Assembly (NCBI RefSeq): GCF_014648695.1 | Contig: NZ_BMRP01000004.1 | Span: 357,355 to 408,467 of the forward strand | From: Streptomyces albospinus | GTDB taxonomy: Bacteria; Actinomycetota; Actinomycetes; Streptomycetales; Streptomycetaceae | Length of the DNA stretch: 51,113 nucleotides | Direction: 5' to 3' | Part shown: positions 18,066 through 26,484 of the stretch, piece after piece | Numbering within the stretch: the first letter of the stretch is position 1 | Layout: each line of letters starts with the position of its first letter | Made by a program: the position numbers and the translations under genes | Notes under the pieces: model-generated | The model's database searches: none | What the model was told of the DNA's origin: nothing | What the model saw: the letters and a program-made list of their open reading frames with translations, nothing else

Positions 18066-18286
18066 AAGTGGGAGGCGTGACGCTCTCCTTAAGGATCCCG
18101 GATCCCTCGCGTGCGTGAAATCCGTACGTACGGTTCGGCCTCCTCCCGCTCCACGGTCATCCGGCGTCTCTTCCCCGTCGCCGGAGGGCCACTTCCCCTT
18201 CAGAGCGGGCGGGGACCAAGCGGTACGTGCGGCAACCCCCCAGCCAACGGCCGGGGACCCACCTGCCGCCCACCATCGGAAGGCAT
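18066..18286 (+). ncRNA. Structured dcw leader, mraW-RNA-like candidate
   Basis: The long 5' leader of rsmH (mraW) contains a stacked hairpin at 18229-18269: GCGGCA/TGCCGC outside, CCCC/GGGG in the middle and GCC-AAC-GGC at the tip. A further stem TCCCC/GGGGA lies at 18194-18215. A conserved cis-acting mraW RNA motif has been described upstream of mraW operons in Actinomycetales; this region has the right place and size, but I cannot verify the consensus by eye. It precedes the GGAAGG ribosome-binding site of the mini-ORF. Confidence 0.4.
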
Positions 18287-18370
18287 ATGAGCGAGCGCAG
18301 CGAGCGAATCAGAAAGTGGTGCGCGCTCTGCGCATGCAGGCCCGCCGAGCGCAGTGGGGCCGCCGCATGA
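18287..18370 (+). CDS. Mini-ORF coupled to rsmH
   Basis: A 27-codon frame with ATG at 18287 behind GGAAGG (18278-18283). It begins [17 protein letters not shown] and its TGA overlaps the rsmH ATG (ATGA). It has three cysteines and is basic. The DNA of its first 8 codons is a GAGCGAGCGCAGCGAGCGAA-type sequence that I recall as recurrent in streptomycete genomes. It may only deliver ribosomes to rsmH, or act as a leader peptide. Whether it is translated is unproven. Confidence 0.4.
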   Translation: MSERSERIRKWCALCACRPAERSGAAA

Positions 18371-19326
18371 GCAGCAACACCCGCCACGTACCCGTCATGC
18401 TCCGGCGGTGCCTGGACATGCTCGCTCCGGCGCTCGCCGGGCCCGGCGCGGTCGTCGTCGACTGCACCCTCGGCCTCGGGGGGCACAGCGAGGCGCTGCT
18501 CTCCGCCTTCCCCGAGGCCCGCCTCGTCGCCCTCGACCGCGACCCGGAAGCGCTGCGGCTCGCCGGGGAGCGGCTGGCCCCCTACGGTGACCGCGCCACC
18601 CTCGTGCACGCCGTCTACGACGAGCTCCCCCAGGTCCTCGACCGGCTGGGGCTGCCGCGCGTCCAGGCCGTGCTGTTCGACCTCGGGGTCTCCTCGATGC
18701 AGCTCGACGAGGCCGAGCGCGGCTTCGCGTACGCCCAGGACGCCCCGCTGGACATGCGGATGGACCAGACGACCGGCATCAGCGCCGCCGACGTCCTTAA
18801 CACCTACCCGCCCGGGGAGCTGGTCCGGATCCTGCGCTCCTACGGGGAGGAGAAGCAGGCCAAGCGGATCGTCTCGGCGGTGGTCCGCGAGCGGGCCAAG
18901 GAGCCGTTCGACAACAGCGCGCGGCTGGTCGAGCTGATCCGCGAGGCGCTGCCGCAGGCCGCCAAGCGCACCGGCGGCAACCCGGCCAAGCGCACCTTCC
19001 AGGCGCTGCGCATCGAGGTCAACGGCGAGCTGGCCTGCGTCGAGCGCGCCATCCCGGCCGCCGTCAAGGCGCTCGCCGTGGGCGGCCGGATCGCCGTGCT
19101 CTCGTACCACTCGCTGGAGGACCGGCTGGTCAAGCAGGTCTTCGCGGCCGGTGCGACCAACACCGCGCCCCCCGGGCTGCCGGTCGTCCCCGAGCGCTAC
19201 CAGCCCCGGCTGAAGCTGCTGACCCGCGGCGCCGAACTGCCCACGGAGGAGGAGGTCGCCGAGAACCGGCGCGCGGCCCCCGCCCGGCTGCGCGGCGCCG
19301 AGCGCATCCGCGAGGACATCGCGTGA
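18367..19326 (+). CDS. rsmH: 16S rRNA m4C1402 methyltransferase RsmH
   Basis: A 319-residue SAM methyltransferase (older name MraW) that N4-methylates C1402 in the ribosomal P site. The N-terminus [13 protein letters not shown], the SAM loop [45 protein letters not shown] and the C-terminal [15 protein letters not shown] are all characteristic. ATG 18367 was chosen because the family starts about five residues before HVPVML; the frame is open further upstream but with poor coding character. It is the first main gene of the dcw cluster; no mraZ precedes it. It overlaps ftsL by 4 bp. Confidence 0.95.
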   Translation: MSSNTRHVPVMLRRCLDMLAPALAGPGAVVVDCTLGLGGHSEALLSAFPEARLVALDRDPEALRLAGERLAPYGDRATLVHAVYDELPQVLDRLGLPRVQAVLFDLGVSSMQLDEAERGFAYAQDAPLDMRMDQTTGISAADVLNTYPPGELVRILRSYGEEKQAKRIVSAVVRERAKEPFDNSARLVELIREALPQAAKRTGGNPAKRTFQALRIEVNGELACVERAIPAAVKALAVGGRIAVLSYHSLEDRLVKQVFAAGATNTAPPGLPVVPERYQPRLKLLTRGAELPTEEEVAENRRAAPARLRGAERIREDIA

Positions 19327-19973
19327 CACGCCAGGGGGGCCGGCCGCGCGGGAAGCAGCGCCTCGCCGCGCTGCTGCCCTCCGCTCCTCGGGGCGGTACG
19401 GCCGCGCGAACGCCCTTCGTGCTGCTCGTCGTGGTGCTCCTGGGGTCCGGGCTGATCACCCTGCTGCTGCTCAACTCGGCGCTCAACCAAGGGTCGTTCG
19501 AGCTCAGCAAGCTGGAGCGGAAGACCAGCGAGCTGACGGACGAGCAGCAGGCGCTCCAGCAGGAGGTGGACGGCTACTCCGCGCCGGGCGAGCTGGCGCG
19601 GCGGGCCCGGAAGCTGGGCATGGTGCCCGGCGGCATCCCGGTCTTCCTGCTGCCGGACGGTACGGTCCGCGGCAAGCCGGGCGTGGCCTCGTCCGAGGAG
19701 GCACCGCTGAGCGCGTCCGCCGGACCGTCGCCGCTGGGCCCGTCCGGCGAGCCCCCCGCGCCCAGCCCGCAGGCCGCGGCGATGCCGGAGGCCGCCCGGT
19801 GGCCGCTGGGCCCGCTCGCGCCCAGCACGCCGGGCGCCACCGCCTTCCCGGGCCCGATGGCCACCCCGGTGGTACCGGCCGCCGTGCTCACCGACTCGCC
19901 GTCCCCGTCGGTGCCCGCCGTCCCGGCGTCCGGCCGCTCCGCCGCCCACTCCCCGACGACCTCCGGCAGGTGA
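19323..19973 (+). CDS. ftsL: Cell division protein FtsL
   Basis: A 216-residue bitopic membrane protein. A basic cytoplasmic N-terminus precedes one transmembrane helix ([19 protein letters not shown], residues about 36-54), then a septum-initiator coiled coil ([21 protein letters not shown]) and the family segment [18 protein letters not shown]. The last 90 residues are Pro/Ala/Ser-rich and extracytoplasmic, typical for actinomycetes. FtsL bridges FtsQ and the FtsW-FtsI synthase. The GTG at 19323 overlaps the rsmH stop (GTGA), so translation is coupled. Confidence 0.9.
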   Translation: MTRQGGRPRGKQRLAALLPSAPRGGTAARTPFVLLVVVLLGSGLITLLLLNSALNQGSFELSKLERKTSELTDEQQALQQEVDGYSAPGELARRARKLGMVPGGIPVFLLPDGTVRGKPGVASSEEAPLSASAGPSPLGPSGEPPAPSPQAAAMPEAARWPLGPLAPSTPGATAFPGPMATPVVPAAVLTDSPSPSVPAVPASGRSAAHSPTTSGR

Positions 19974-19977
19974 CCCC

Positions 19978-20079
19978 GTGATGCCCGAGGCCGCAGTCCC
20001 GTACGCCGCACCGGCCCCGCGGCCGTATGGCGCCCCGCTCCCCACCACCCCCGCGCACGCCCCGGAGACCGCGGTATGA
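19978..20079 (+). CDS. Mini-ORF between ftsL and ftsI
   Basis: A 33-codon frame that starts GTG-ATG at 19978 (GGCAGG 7 nt upstream) and ends at a TGA overlapping the ftsI start (ATGA). It is Ala/Pro-rich (begins MPEAAVPYAAPAPRP). About 87 percent of third positions are G or C, compatible with coding. No homologue was recognised. It might be only a coupling device for ftsI. Confidence 0.4.
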   Translation: MMPEAAVPYAAPAPRPYGAPLPTTPAHAPETAV

Positions 20080-22079
20080 CCGAGCCCAGGGACCCCCGCC
20101 GCGTCCCGCGTCCCGCCCGGCCCGGCAGCCAAGCCGGCGCCCGCGGCGGCCGGCCGGCCGCAGGCCGGCGCCCCGCGCCCCGGCAGGGCACCTCCCGGTC
20201 CGGGGGCGCCCGGCCGCCGGCAGGCCGCCCCCGGCCGGCCATCAACGCGCTCCGCCTGGGCAGCCCGCGCCCCCGGCTGCGGCTGGTTTCCCTGGCGTTG
20301 ACGCTGGTGATGCTGGCCTTCGTCGTACGGCTCGTGCAGGTACAGGCCGTGGACGCCGGGGCGTACGCCGCCAAGGCCAACGAGAACCGCTATGTCCCGG
20401 TCAAGCTGGCCGCCGCGCGCGGTGCGATCACCGACCGGGAGGGGGTGGACCTGGCCACCACCGTCGACGCCTACGACATCACCGCCGACCCGAGCCTGCT
20501 CGCCCCCGACAAGATCAAGATCAAGGACGCGCCACAGCAGGCCGCCGCGCTGCTCGCGCCGATCCTCGGCGAGCCGCAGGACACCCTCGCCGCCCAGCTC
20601 GCCCGGCCCAAGTCCCGTTACGTGCTCCTCGCCCGGCAGCGGACCCCCCAGGTCTGGAAGCGGATCAAGGACCTGCGCAAATCCCTCGACGCCAAGGCCG
20701 CCGCCGCTCCCAAGAGCGCGCCCCGGCCGGACGTCCTGGTCGGGGTCTTCGCCGACAAGCACAGCAAGCGCGTCTATCCGGGCCACGACCTCGCCGCCGG
20801 CGTCCTCGGCTTCGTCGGCGGCAACGGCAAGGGCGCCGGCGGCCTGGAGGCCCAGCTCGACAAGGCACTGGCCGGCAAGGACGGCAAGCTCGTCTACGCC
20901 CAGTCCGGCGGCCGGCGGGTGCCCACCGCCGACACCCAGGAGCGCCCCGCCGTCCCCGGCACCGCCGTCCAGCTGACCCTCGACCGCGACATCCAGTGGG
21001 CGGCCCAGCAGGCCATCGCCGACCAGGTCAAAAGGTCCCAGGCGGACCGCGGATACGTCGTCGTCCAGGACACCCGCACCGGCGAGATCCTGGCCCTGGC
21101 CAACGCGCCCGGTTTCGACCCCAACAACGTCGCGAAGGCCAACCCGGAGGCGCTGGGCAACGCCGCGCTCACCGACGCCTTCGAGCCGGGTTCCACCAGC
21201 AAGCTGATGTCGATGGCCGCCGTCCTGGAAGAGGGCGTCGCGACCCCGTACACCCGCGTCACCGTGCCCAACCGGCTGCACCGCGGCGACCGGCTGTTCT
21301 CCGACGACGTCGACCACGCCACCTGGAACCTGACGCTCAACGGCGTCCTCGCCAAGTCCAGCAACATCGGCACGATCATGGCGGCCGGCCAGCTCGGCAA
21401 GACCCAGCCCCAGGCCAACCAGGTCCTCTACTCCTACCTGCGCAAGTTCGGCATCGGCCGCCCGACCGGCCTCGGCTTCCCCGGCGAGACGGACGGCATC
21501 CTGGCCAAGCCGCAGAACTGGAACACCTCCCAGCAGTACACGATCCCGTTCGGACAGGGCCTGTCCCTCAACGCCGTCCAGGCCGCCTCCGTCTACTCCA
21601 CCATCGCCAACGGGGGCGAGCGGATCGCCCCGACGCTCGTCCGCGGCACCACCGGACCCGACGGCCGGTACGTATCGGCCCCCAAGCCCGCCAGGGACCG
21701 CGTGGTCAGCCGGAAGACCGCCGAGACGCTCGCCACCATGCTGGAGTCGGTGGTGGACGACGAGGAGGGCACCGGAGCGAAGGCGAAGATCGACGGGTAC
21801 CGCGTCGGCGGCAAGACCGGCACGTCCAACCGGGTGGACCCGAAGACCGGCCGCTACCACGGCTACACCGCCTCGTTCGCCGGCTTCGCGCCCGCCGACA
21901 AGCCCCGTATCACCGTCTACTGCGCCGTACAGAACCCCACCAAGGGCAGCTACTTCGGAGGCCAGGTCTGCGGCCCGGTCTTCCAGCAGGTCATGGCGTT
22001 CGCGCTGAAAACCCTCCAGGTCCCGCCGACCGGCGCCGCCGCTCCGCGGCTGCCGGTCACGTTCAAGCCAGGCGAATGA
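20076..22079 (+). CDS. ftsI: Septal transpeptidase FtsI (class B PBP)
   Basis: A 667-residue penicillin-binding protein for septal peptidoglycan crosslinking. A basic, disordered N-terminus of about 65 residues precedes one transmembrane helix (LRLVSLALTLVMLAFVVRL), then a pedestal domain and the transpeptidase domain. Catalytic motifs are Ser373-Thr-Ser-Lys in FEPGSTSK, Ser428-Ser-Asn and Lys580-Thr-Gly in VGGKTGTSN. No PASTA domains are present. In streptomycetes it works mainly in sporulation septation with FtsW. ATG 20076 overlaps a mini-ORF stop and is followed by the charged N-terminus usual for this group. Confidence 0.95.
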   Translation: MTEPRDPRRVPRPARPGSQAGARGGRPAAGRRPAPRQGTSRSGGARPPAGRPRPAINALRLGSPRPRLRLVSLALTLVMLAFVVRLVQVQAVDAGAYAAKANENRYVPVKLAAARGAITDREGVDLATTVDAYDITADPSLLAPDKIKIKDAPQQAAALLAPILGEPQDTLAAQLARPKSRYVLLARQRTPQVWKRIKDLRKSLDAKAAAAPKSAPRPDVLVGVFADKHSKRVYPGHDLAAGVLGFVGGNGKGAGGLEAQLDKALAGKDGKLVYAQSGGRRVPTADTQERPAVPGTAVQLTLDRDIQWAAQQAIADQVKRSQADRGYVVVQDTRTGEILALANAPGFDPNNVAKANPEALGNAALTDAFEPGSTSKLMSMAAVLEEGVATPYTRVTVPNRLHRGDRLFSDDVDHATWNLTLNGVLAKSSNIGTIMAAGQLGKTQPQANQVLYSYLRKFGIGRPTGLGFPGETDGILAKPQNWNTSQQYTIPFGQGLSLNAVQAASVYSTIANGGERIAPTLVRGTTGPDGRYVSAPKPARDRVVSRKTAETLATMLESVVDDEEGTGAKAKIDGYRVGGKTGTSNRVDPKTGRYHGYTASFAGFAPADKPRITVYCAVQNPTKGSYFGGQVCGPVFQQVMAFALKTLQVPPTGAAAPRLPVTFKPGE

Positions 22080-22097
22080 AATCGAGGCAACACCGCC

Positions 22098-23909
22098 GTG
22101 ACGACGATCACTCCCGACGGGCCGCACGAGCCCGGAAACAGAGCCCCGGCGATGCCCTCTTTTCGCCCCGGGCCCGTTGCGCCCGGTACGCTCACCGCCG
22201 TGTCACAAGCTGATCAGTCCCCGAAAACCCAGCACGCGAAGAAGGCGGAGAAGGGCGGCCCCGGCAGATATCCGGGTGCGCCCCGACCCGAGCAGGTCCG
22301 CCCCACCCCCCTGGCGGACCTCGCCGAGCAGCTGGCGATCCCGGTACCGCCCGGCGCCTCCGGCGTCCAGGTCACCGGCATCACGCACGACTCCCGTGCG
22401 GTCCGCCCCGGCGACATCTACGCCGCGCTGCCCGGCGCCCGCCTGCACGGTGCCGACTTCGTCGCCCAGGCCGCCGACCTCGGCGCCGCCGCGATCCTGA
22501 CCGACCCGTCGGGCGCCGAGCGGGCCGCCGCCACCGGCCTGCCGGTCCTGGCCGTCGACAACCCGCGCGGCCGGATGGGCGCCCTGGCCGTCTCGATCTA
22601 CGGCGCACCGGGCGAGGACCTCCTCCAGATCGGCATCACCGGAACCTCCGGCAAGACCACCACCGCGTACCTCATCGAGGGCGGGCTGCGCGCCGCCGCG
22701 GCCCGGCGCCCCGAAGAGGGGGGCCTCCGCGCAGCGCAGCCGGCCGAGGACGGCGGTGGGCGACGGGCGGGCGCGCCGACCGGCCTGATCGGCACTGTGG
22801 AGACCCGGATCGGCGGCGAGCGGATCAAGTCCGAGCGCACCACCCCCGAGGCCACCGACCTCCAGGCGCTGTTCGCCGTGATGCGCGAGCGCGGGGTCCG
22901 CGCGGTGGCGATGGAGGTCTCCAGCCATGCGCTGGTCCTCGGCCGGGTCGACGGCTGCGTCTTCGACGTCGCGATCTTCAACAACCTCAGCCCGGAGCAC
23001 ATGGAGTTCCACTCCGGCATGGAGGACTACTTCCAGGCCAAGGCCCAGCTGTTCACTCGGGCCCGCAGCCGGGCCGGCGTGGTCAACATCGACGACGAGT
23101 ACGGCAAGCGGCTGGCCGCCGGCGAAGCCGAGGTCCCGGTGACGACGTTCTCCGCGGAGGGCCACCCGGACGCGGACTGGCGCGCCTCCGACGTCGAGGT
23201 CGGCGCGCTCGGCTCGACCTTCATCGTGCACGGCCCCGGGGGCCAGAAGGTGCGCGCCGCCTCCCCGATCGCCGGCCCGTTCAACGTCGCCAACGCGCTC
23301 GCCGCGATCGTCTCGCTGGTCGTCGCCGGCATCGACCCGCAGACCGCCGCCGACGGTGTCGCCGCGGTCCCCGGCGTCCCCGGCCGGCTGGAGCGGGTGG
23401 ACGCCGGCCAGCCGTATCTGGCGGTCGTCGACTACGCCCACAAGACCGACGCCGTCGAATCGGTTCTGCGTGCCCTGCGCAAGGTCACCACCGGCAAGCT
23501 GCACGCCGTCCTCGGCTGCGGCGGCGACCGCGACCCGCACAAGCGCGCCCCCATGGGCGCCGCGGTGGCCCGCCTCGCCGACACCGCCATCCTGACCTCC
23601 GACAACCCGCGCAACGAGGACCCGCTCGCGATCCTGGCCACCATGCTGGCGGGCGCCGCCGAGGTGCCGGTCCACGAACGCGGCACGGTGCTGGTCGAGG
23701 AGGAGCGGGCCGCCGCCATCGCCGCCGCCGTCGCCCGCGCCGAGCCCGGCGACACCGTGATCGTCGCGGGCAAGGGCCACGAGCAGGGCCAGGACATCGC
23801 CGGAGTGGTCCGGCCCTTCGACGACCGCCAGGTGCTGCGCGCTGCGATCGAATCCACGATGGCAGCGCAGAAGTCGCAGCAGTCACAGCAGCCGAACCAC
23901 CAGGGATGA
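22098..23909 (+). CDS. murE: UDP-MurNAc-tripeptide synthetase MurE
   Basis: A 603-residue Mur ligase, longer than the usual 490-520. It adds diaminopimelate to UDP-MurNAc-L-Ala-D-Glu. ATP loop GITGTSGKTTTAYLIEGGLRAA around residue 175, ERTTPEATDLQALFAVM, carbamylated-Lys region MEVSSHAL, NLSPEHMEFHSGMEDY, and the DAP-recognition motif SDNPRNEDPL are all present. The extra length comes from a disordered N-terminus of about 70 residues and an insertion of about 22 residues at positions 203-226 (Pro/Glu/Gly/Arg-rich) right after the ATP-loop helix, which shares DNA with an insertion in murD. The start is GTG 22098 with GAGG upstream. Confidence 0.95.
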   Translation: MTTITPDGPHEPGNRAPAMPSFRPGPVAPGTLTAVSQADQSPKTQHAKKAEKGGPGRYPGAPRPEQVRPTPLADLAEQLAIPVPPGASGVQVTGITHDSRAVRPGDIYAALPGARLHGADFVAQAADLGAAAILTDPSGAERAAATGLPVLAVDNPRGRMGALAVSIYGAPGEDLLQIGITGTSGKTTTAYLIEGGLRAAAARRPEEGGLRAAQPAEDGGGRRAGAPTGLIGTVETRIGGERIKSERTTPEATDLQALFAVMRERGVRAVAMEVSSHALVLGRVDGCVFDVAIFNNLSPEHMEFHSGMEDYFQAKAQLFTRARSRAGVVNIDDEYGKRLAAGEAEVPVTTFSAEGHPDADWRASDVEVGALGSTFIVHGPGGQKVRAASPIAGPFNVANALAAIVSLVVAGIDPQTAADGVAAVPGVPGRLERVDAGQPYLAVVDYAHKTDAVESVLRALRKVTTGKLHAVLGCGGDRDPHKRAPMGAAVARLADTAILTSDNPRNEDPLAILATMLAGAAEVPVHERGTVLVEEERAAAIAAAVARAEPGDTVIVAGKGHEQGQDIAGVVRPFDDRQVLRAAIESTMAAQKSQQSQQPNHQG

Positions 23910-23918
23910 CACACCGCC

Positions 23919-23975
23919 ATGCGCGCACAATCCTCTTGTTGGCACTTCCTGCACGGCTCCGGGGGTGACCTGTGA
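23919..23975 (+). CDS. Mini-ORF between murE and murF
   Basis: An 18-codon frame, ATG 23919, peptide [18 protein letters not shown], with a TGA overlapping the murF GTG start (GTGA). The ribosome-binding site is weak. Third-position bias is mediocre, so it may be a chance frame or a coupling cistron that keeps ribosomes on the mRNA from murE to murF. Confidence 0.3.
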   Translation: MRAQSSCWHFLHGSGGDL

Positions 23976-25414
23976 TCTCCCTGTCGCTCGCCGAGATCGC
24001 GAGCATCGTCGGCGGACAGCAGCACGACATACCGGACCCGGGCCGCGAGGTCACCGGGCCGGTCGTGACGGACTCCCGTGAGGTCCGCCCCGGTGGCCTG
24101 TTCGTGGCCTTCGCCGGTGAGCGCGCCGACGGGCACGACTTCGCCGTCGGCGCGGTGGAAGCGGGCGCGGTGGCGGTGCTCGCCGCCCGCCCCGTCGGCG
24201 TCCCGGCGATCGTCGTCGACGACGTCGTCGCAGCTCTCGGCGCCCTGGCCCGCGCCGTCGTCGAGCGGCTGGGCACCACCGTCGTCGCCCTCACCGGTTC
24301 CGCAGGCAAGACCAGCACCAAGGACCTGATCGCCCAGCTCCTCCAGCGGCACGGCCCCACCGTGTGGCCGGAAGGCAACCTCAACAACGAGATCGGGCTG
24401 CCCCTCACCGCCCTCCGTGCCGACGCCACCACCCGCCATCTCGTCCTGGAGATGGGCGCCCGCGGCGTCGGCCACATCCGCTACCTCACCGAGCTGACCC
24501 CGCCCCGGGTCGGGCTGGTCCTCAACGTCGGCACCGCGCACATCGGCGAGTTCGGGGGCCGCGAGCAGATCGCCGAGGCCAAGGGCGAACTCGTCGAGGC
24601 GCTGCCGGCGGCTGAGGACGGCGGGGTGGCGGTGCTCAACGCCGACGATCCGTACGTCCGTGCCATGGCCTCCCGTACGAAGGCCCGTACGGTCCTCTTC
24701 GGCGAGGCCGAGGACGCCGCCGTACGTGCCGTGAATGTCCGGCTCAACGACCTCGGACAGCCGTCCTTCACGCTTCACACACCCTCCGGGTGCAGCGATG
24801 TGACGATGCGGCTGTACGGTGAGCACCACGTGTCGAACGCGCTCGCCGCGGCCGCCGTCGCCCATGAGTCGGGCATGCCCGTAGACGAGATCGCCACCGC
24901 GCTCTCCGAAGCCGGCACGCTCTCCCGCTGGCGGATGGAGGTCACCGAGCGCGCGGACGGCGTGACGGTCGTCAACGACGCCTACAACGCGAACCCCGAG
25001 TCCATGCGAGCTGCGCTGCGTGCGCTGGTCGCCATGGGCGCCGCCGGCAAGGCGCGGGGCGCTCGTACGTGGGCGGTGCTCGGTGAGATGGCCGAGCTGG
25101 GCGGGGAGTCACTCGCCGAACACGACGCGGTCGGGCGGCTGGTCGTCCGGCTCAACGTCAGCAAGCTCGTGGCGGTCGGCGGCAGGGAAGCGGCCTGGCT
25201 CGACATGGGCGCCAAGAACGAGGGTTCGTGGGGTGAGGAGTCGGTGCACGTGTCCGACACGCGGGCGGCGGTCGACCTGTTGCGCAGGGAGCTGCGACCG
25301 GGAGACGTCGTACTGGTGAAGGCGTCCAGGTCGGTGGGTCTGGAGCGGGTGGCCGCGGCATTGCTGGACGACGAGGGCGTGTCCGGCGCTGAGGGCGGAG
25401 CCGCGTCCCGATGA
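23972..25414 (+). CDS. murF: UDP-MurNAc-tripeptide-D-Ala-D-Ala ligase MurF
   Basis: A 480-residue Mur ligase that adds D-Ala-D-Ala to complete the UDP-MurNAc-pentapeptide. Motifs: [16 protein letters not shown] (N-terminal domain), the ATP loop [16 protein letters not shown] around residue 110, [36 protein letters not shown] and the C-terminal [16 protein letters not shown]. The length is normal. GTG 23972; the 3' end overlaps mraY by 4 bp (ATGA), so both are translationally coupled. Confidence 0.96.
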   Translation: MISLSLAEIASIVGGQQHDIPDPGREVTGPVVTDSREVRPGGLFVAFAGERADGHDFAVGAVEAGAVAVLAARPVGVPAIVVDDVVAALGALARAVVERLGTTVVALTGSAGKTSTKDLIAQLLQRHGPTVWPEGNLNNEIGLPLTALRADATTRHLVLEMGARGVGHIRYLTELTPPRVGLVLNVGTAHIGEFGGREQIAEAKGELVEALPAAEDGGVAVLNADDPYVRAMASRTKARTVLFGEAEDAAVRAVNVRLNDLGQPSFTLHTPSGCSDVTMRLYGEHHVSNALAAAAVAHESGMPVDEIATALSEAGTLSRWRMEVTERADGVTVVNDAYNANPESMRAALRALVAMGAAGKARGARTWAVLGEMAELGGESLAEHDAVGRLVVRLNVSKLVAVGGREAAWLDMGAKNEGSWGEESVHVSDTRAAVDLLRRELRPGDVVLVKASRSVGLERVAAALLDDEGVSGAEGGAASR

Positions 25415-26484
25415 ACTCCATGAAGCAGATCCTCTTCTCCGGAATGATCGGGCTCTTCCTGACCCTGATCGGCACCCCCCTGCTGATCAAGCTGCTGGCC
25501 AAGAAGGGGTACGGGCAGTTCATCCGCGATGACGGCCCCCGCACCCACGGCAGCAAGAAGGGCACGCCCACCATGGGCGGTATCTCCTTCATCCTGGCCA
25601 CGATCATCGCCTACGCCCTGACGAAGGTGATCACCTCCAGCGATCCGACGTTCTCGGGTGTGCTGGTGCTCTTCCTCTTCGCGGGCATGGGCCTGGTCGG
25701 CTTCCTCGATGACTACATCAAGATCGTCAAGCAGCGGTCGCTGGGCCTGCGGGCCAAGGCGAAGATGGCCGGCCAGCTGATCGTCGGCATCGCCTTCGCG
25801 GTGCTCTCGCTCCAGTTCGCCGACCTGCGCGGCGCGACCCCGGCCTCCGACCGGCTCTCCTTCACCCAGGACTTCGGCTGGCAGATCGGCCCGGTGCTCT
25901 TCGTCCTCTGGGCGCTGTTCATGATCCTGGCGATGTCCAACGGCGTGAACCTCACCGACGGCCTCGACGGCCTGGCCACCGGCGCCTCGGTGATGGTGTT
26001 CGGCGCGTACACCTTCATCGGCATCTGGCAGCACCAGGAGTCCTGCGCCAACCTGATCACCGCGGGACCCGGCTGCTACGAAGTACGAGATCCCCTCGAC
26101 CTCGCGGTCGTCGCCTCCGCCCTGATGGGAGCCTGCTTCGGCTTCCTGTGGTGGAACACCTCACCCGCCAAGATCTTCATGGGCGACACCGGCTCGCTGG
26201 CCCTGGGCGGCGCGCTCGCCGGTCTGGCGATCTGCTCCCGCACGGAGATGCTGCTGGCCGTCCTCGGCGGCCTGTTCGTCCTGATCACCATGTCCGTGGT
26301 CATCCAGGTCGGTTCCTTCCGGCTCACCGGCAAGCGGGTGTTCCGCATGGCGCCACTCCAGCACCACTTCGAATTGAAGGGGTGGTCCGAAGTCCTTGTG
26401 GTGGTCCGGTTCTGGATCATCCAGGGCATGTGCGTGATCGTCGGTCTGGGCATCTTCTACGGCGGCTGGCAGGCCTCGAAGTGA
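25411..26484 (+). CDS. mraY: Phospho-MurNAc-pentapeptide translocase MraY
   Basis: A 357-residue polytopic enzyme that transfers phospho-MurNAc-pentapeptide to undecaprenyl phosphate, forming lipid I at the inner membrane face. Signature sequences are [25 protein letters not shown] (Mg2+-binding aspartates), the [12 protein letters not shown] motif and [12 protein letters not shown], then HHFELKGW near the C-terminus. About ten transmembrane helices are visible. It overlaps both murF (ATGA) and murD (GTGA). Confidence 0.97.
   Translation: MNSMKQILFSGMIGLFLTLIGTPLLIKLLAKKGYGQFIRDDGPRTHGSKKGTPTMGGISFILATIIAYALTKVITSSDPTFSGVLVLFLFAGMGLVGFLDDYIKIVKQRSLGLRAKAKMAGQLIVGIAFAVLSLQFADLRGATPASDRLSFTQDFGWQIGPVLFVLWALFMILAMSNGVNLTDGLDGLATGASVMVFGAYTFIGIWQHQESCANLITAGPGCYEVRDPLDLAVVASALMGACFGFLWWNTSPAKIFMGDTGSLALGGALAGLAICSRTEMLLAVLGGLFVLITMSVVIQVGSFRLTGKRVFRMAPLQHHFELKGWSEVLVVVRFWIIQGMCVIVGLGIFYGGWQASK

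Noticed and set aside
18028..18366. N-terminal extension of RsmH to 18028
   Set aside because: The frame is open but runs through the promoter and structured leader, lacks third-position bias, and the family starts just before HVPVML.
26148..26480. Extended MurD frame starting inside mraY
   Set aside because: The upstream part overlaps mraY in another frame; the GTG at 26481 overlapping the mraY stop is the normal start.
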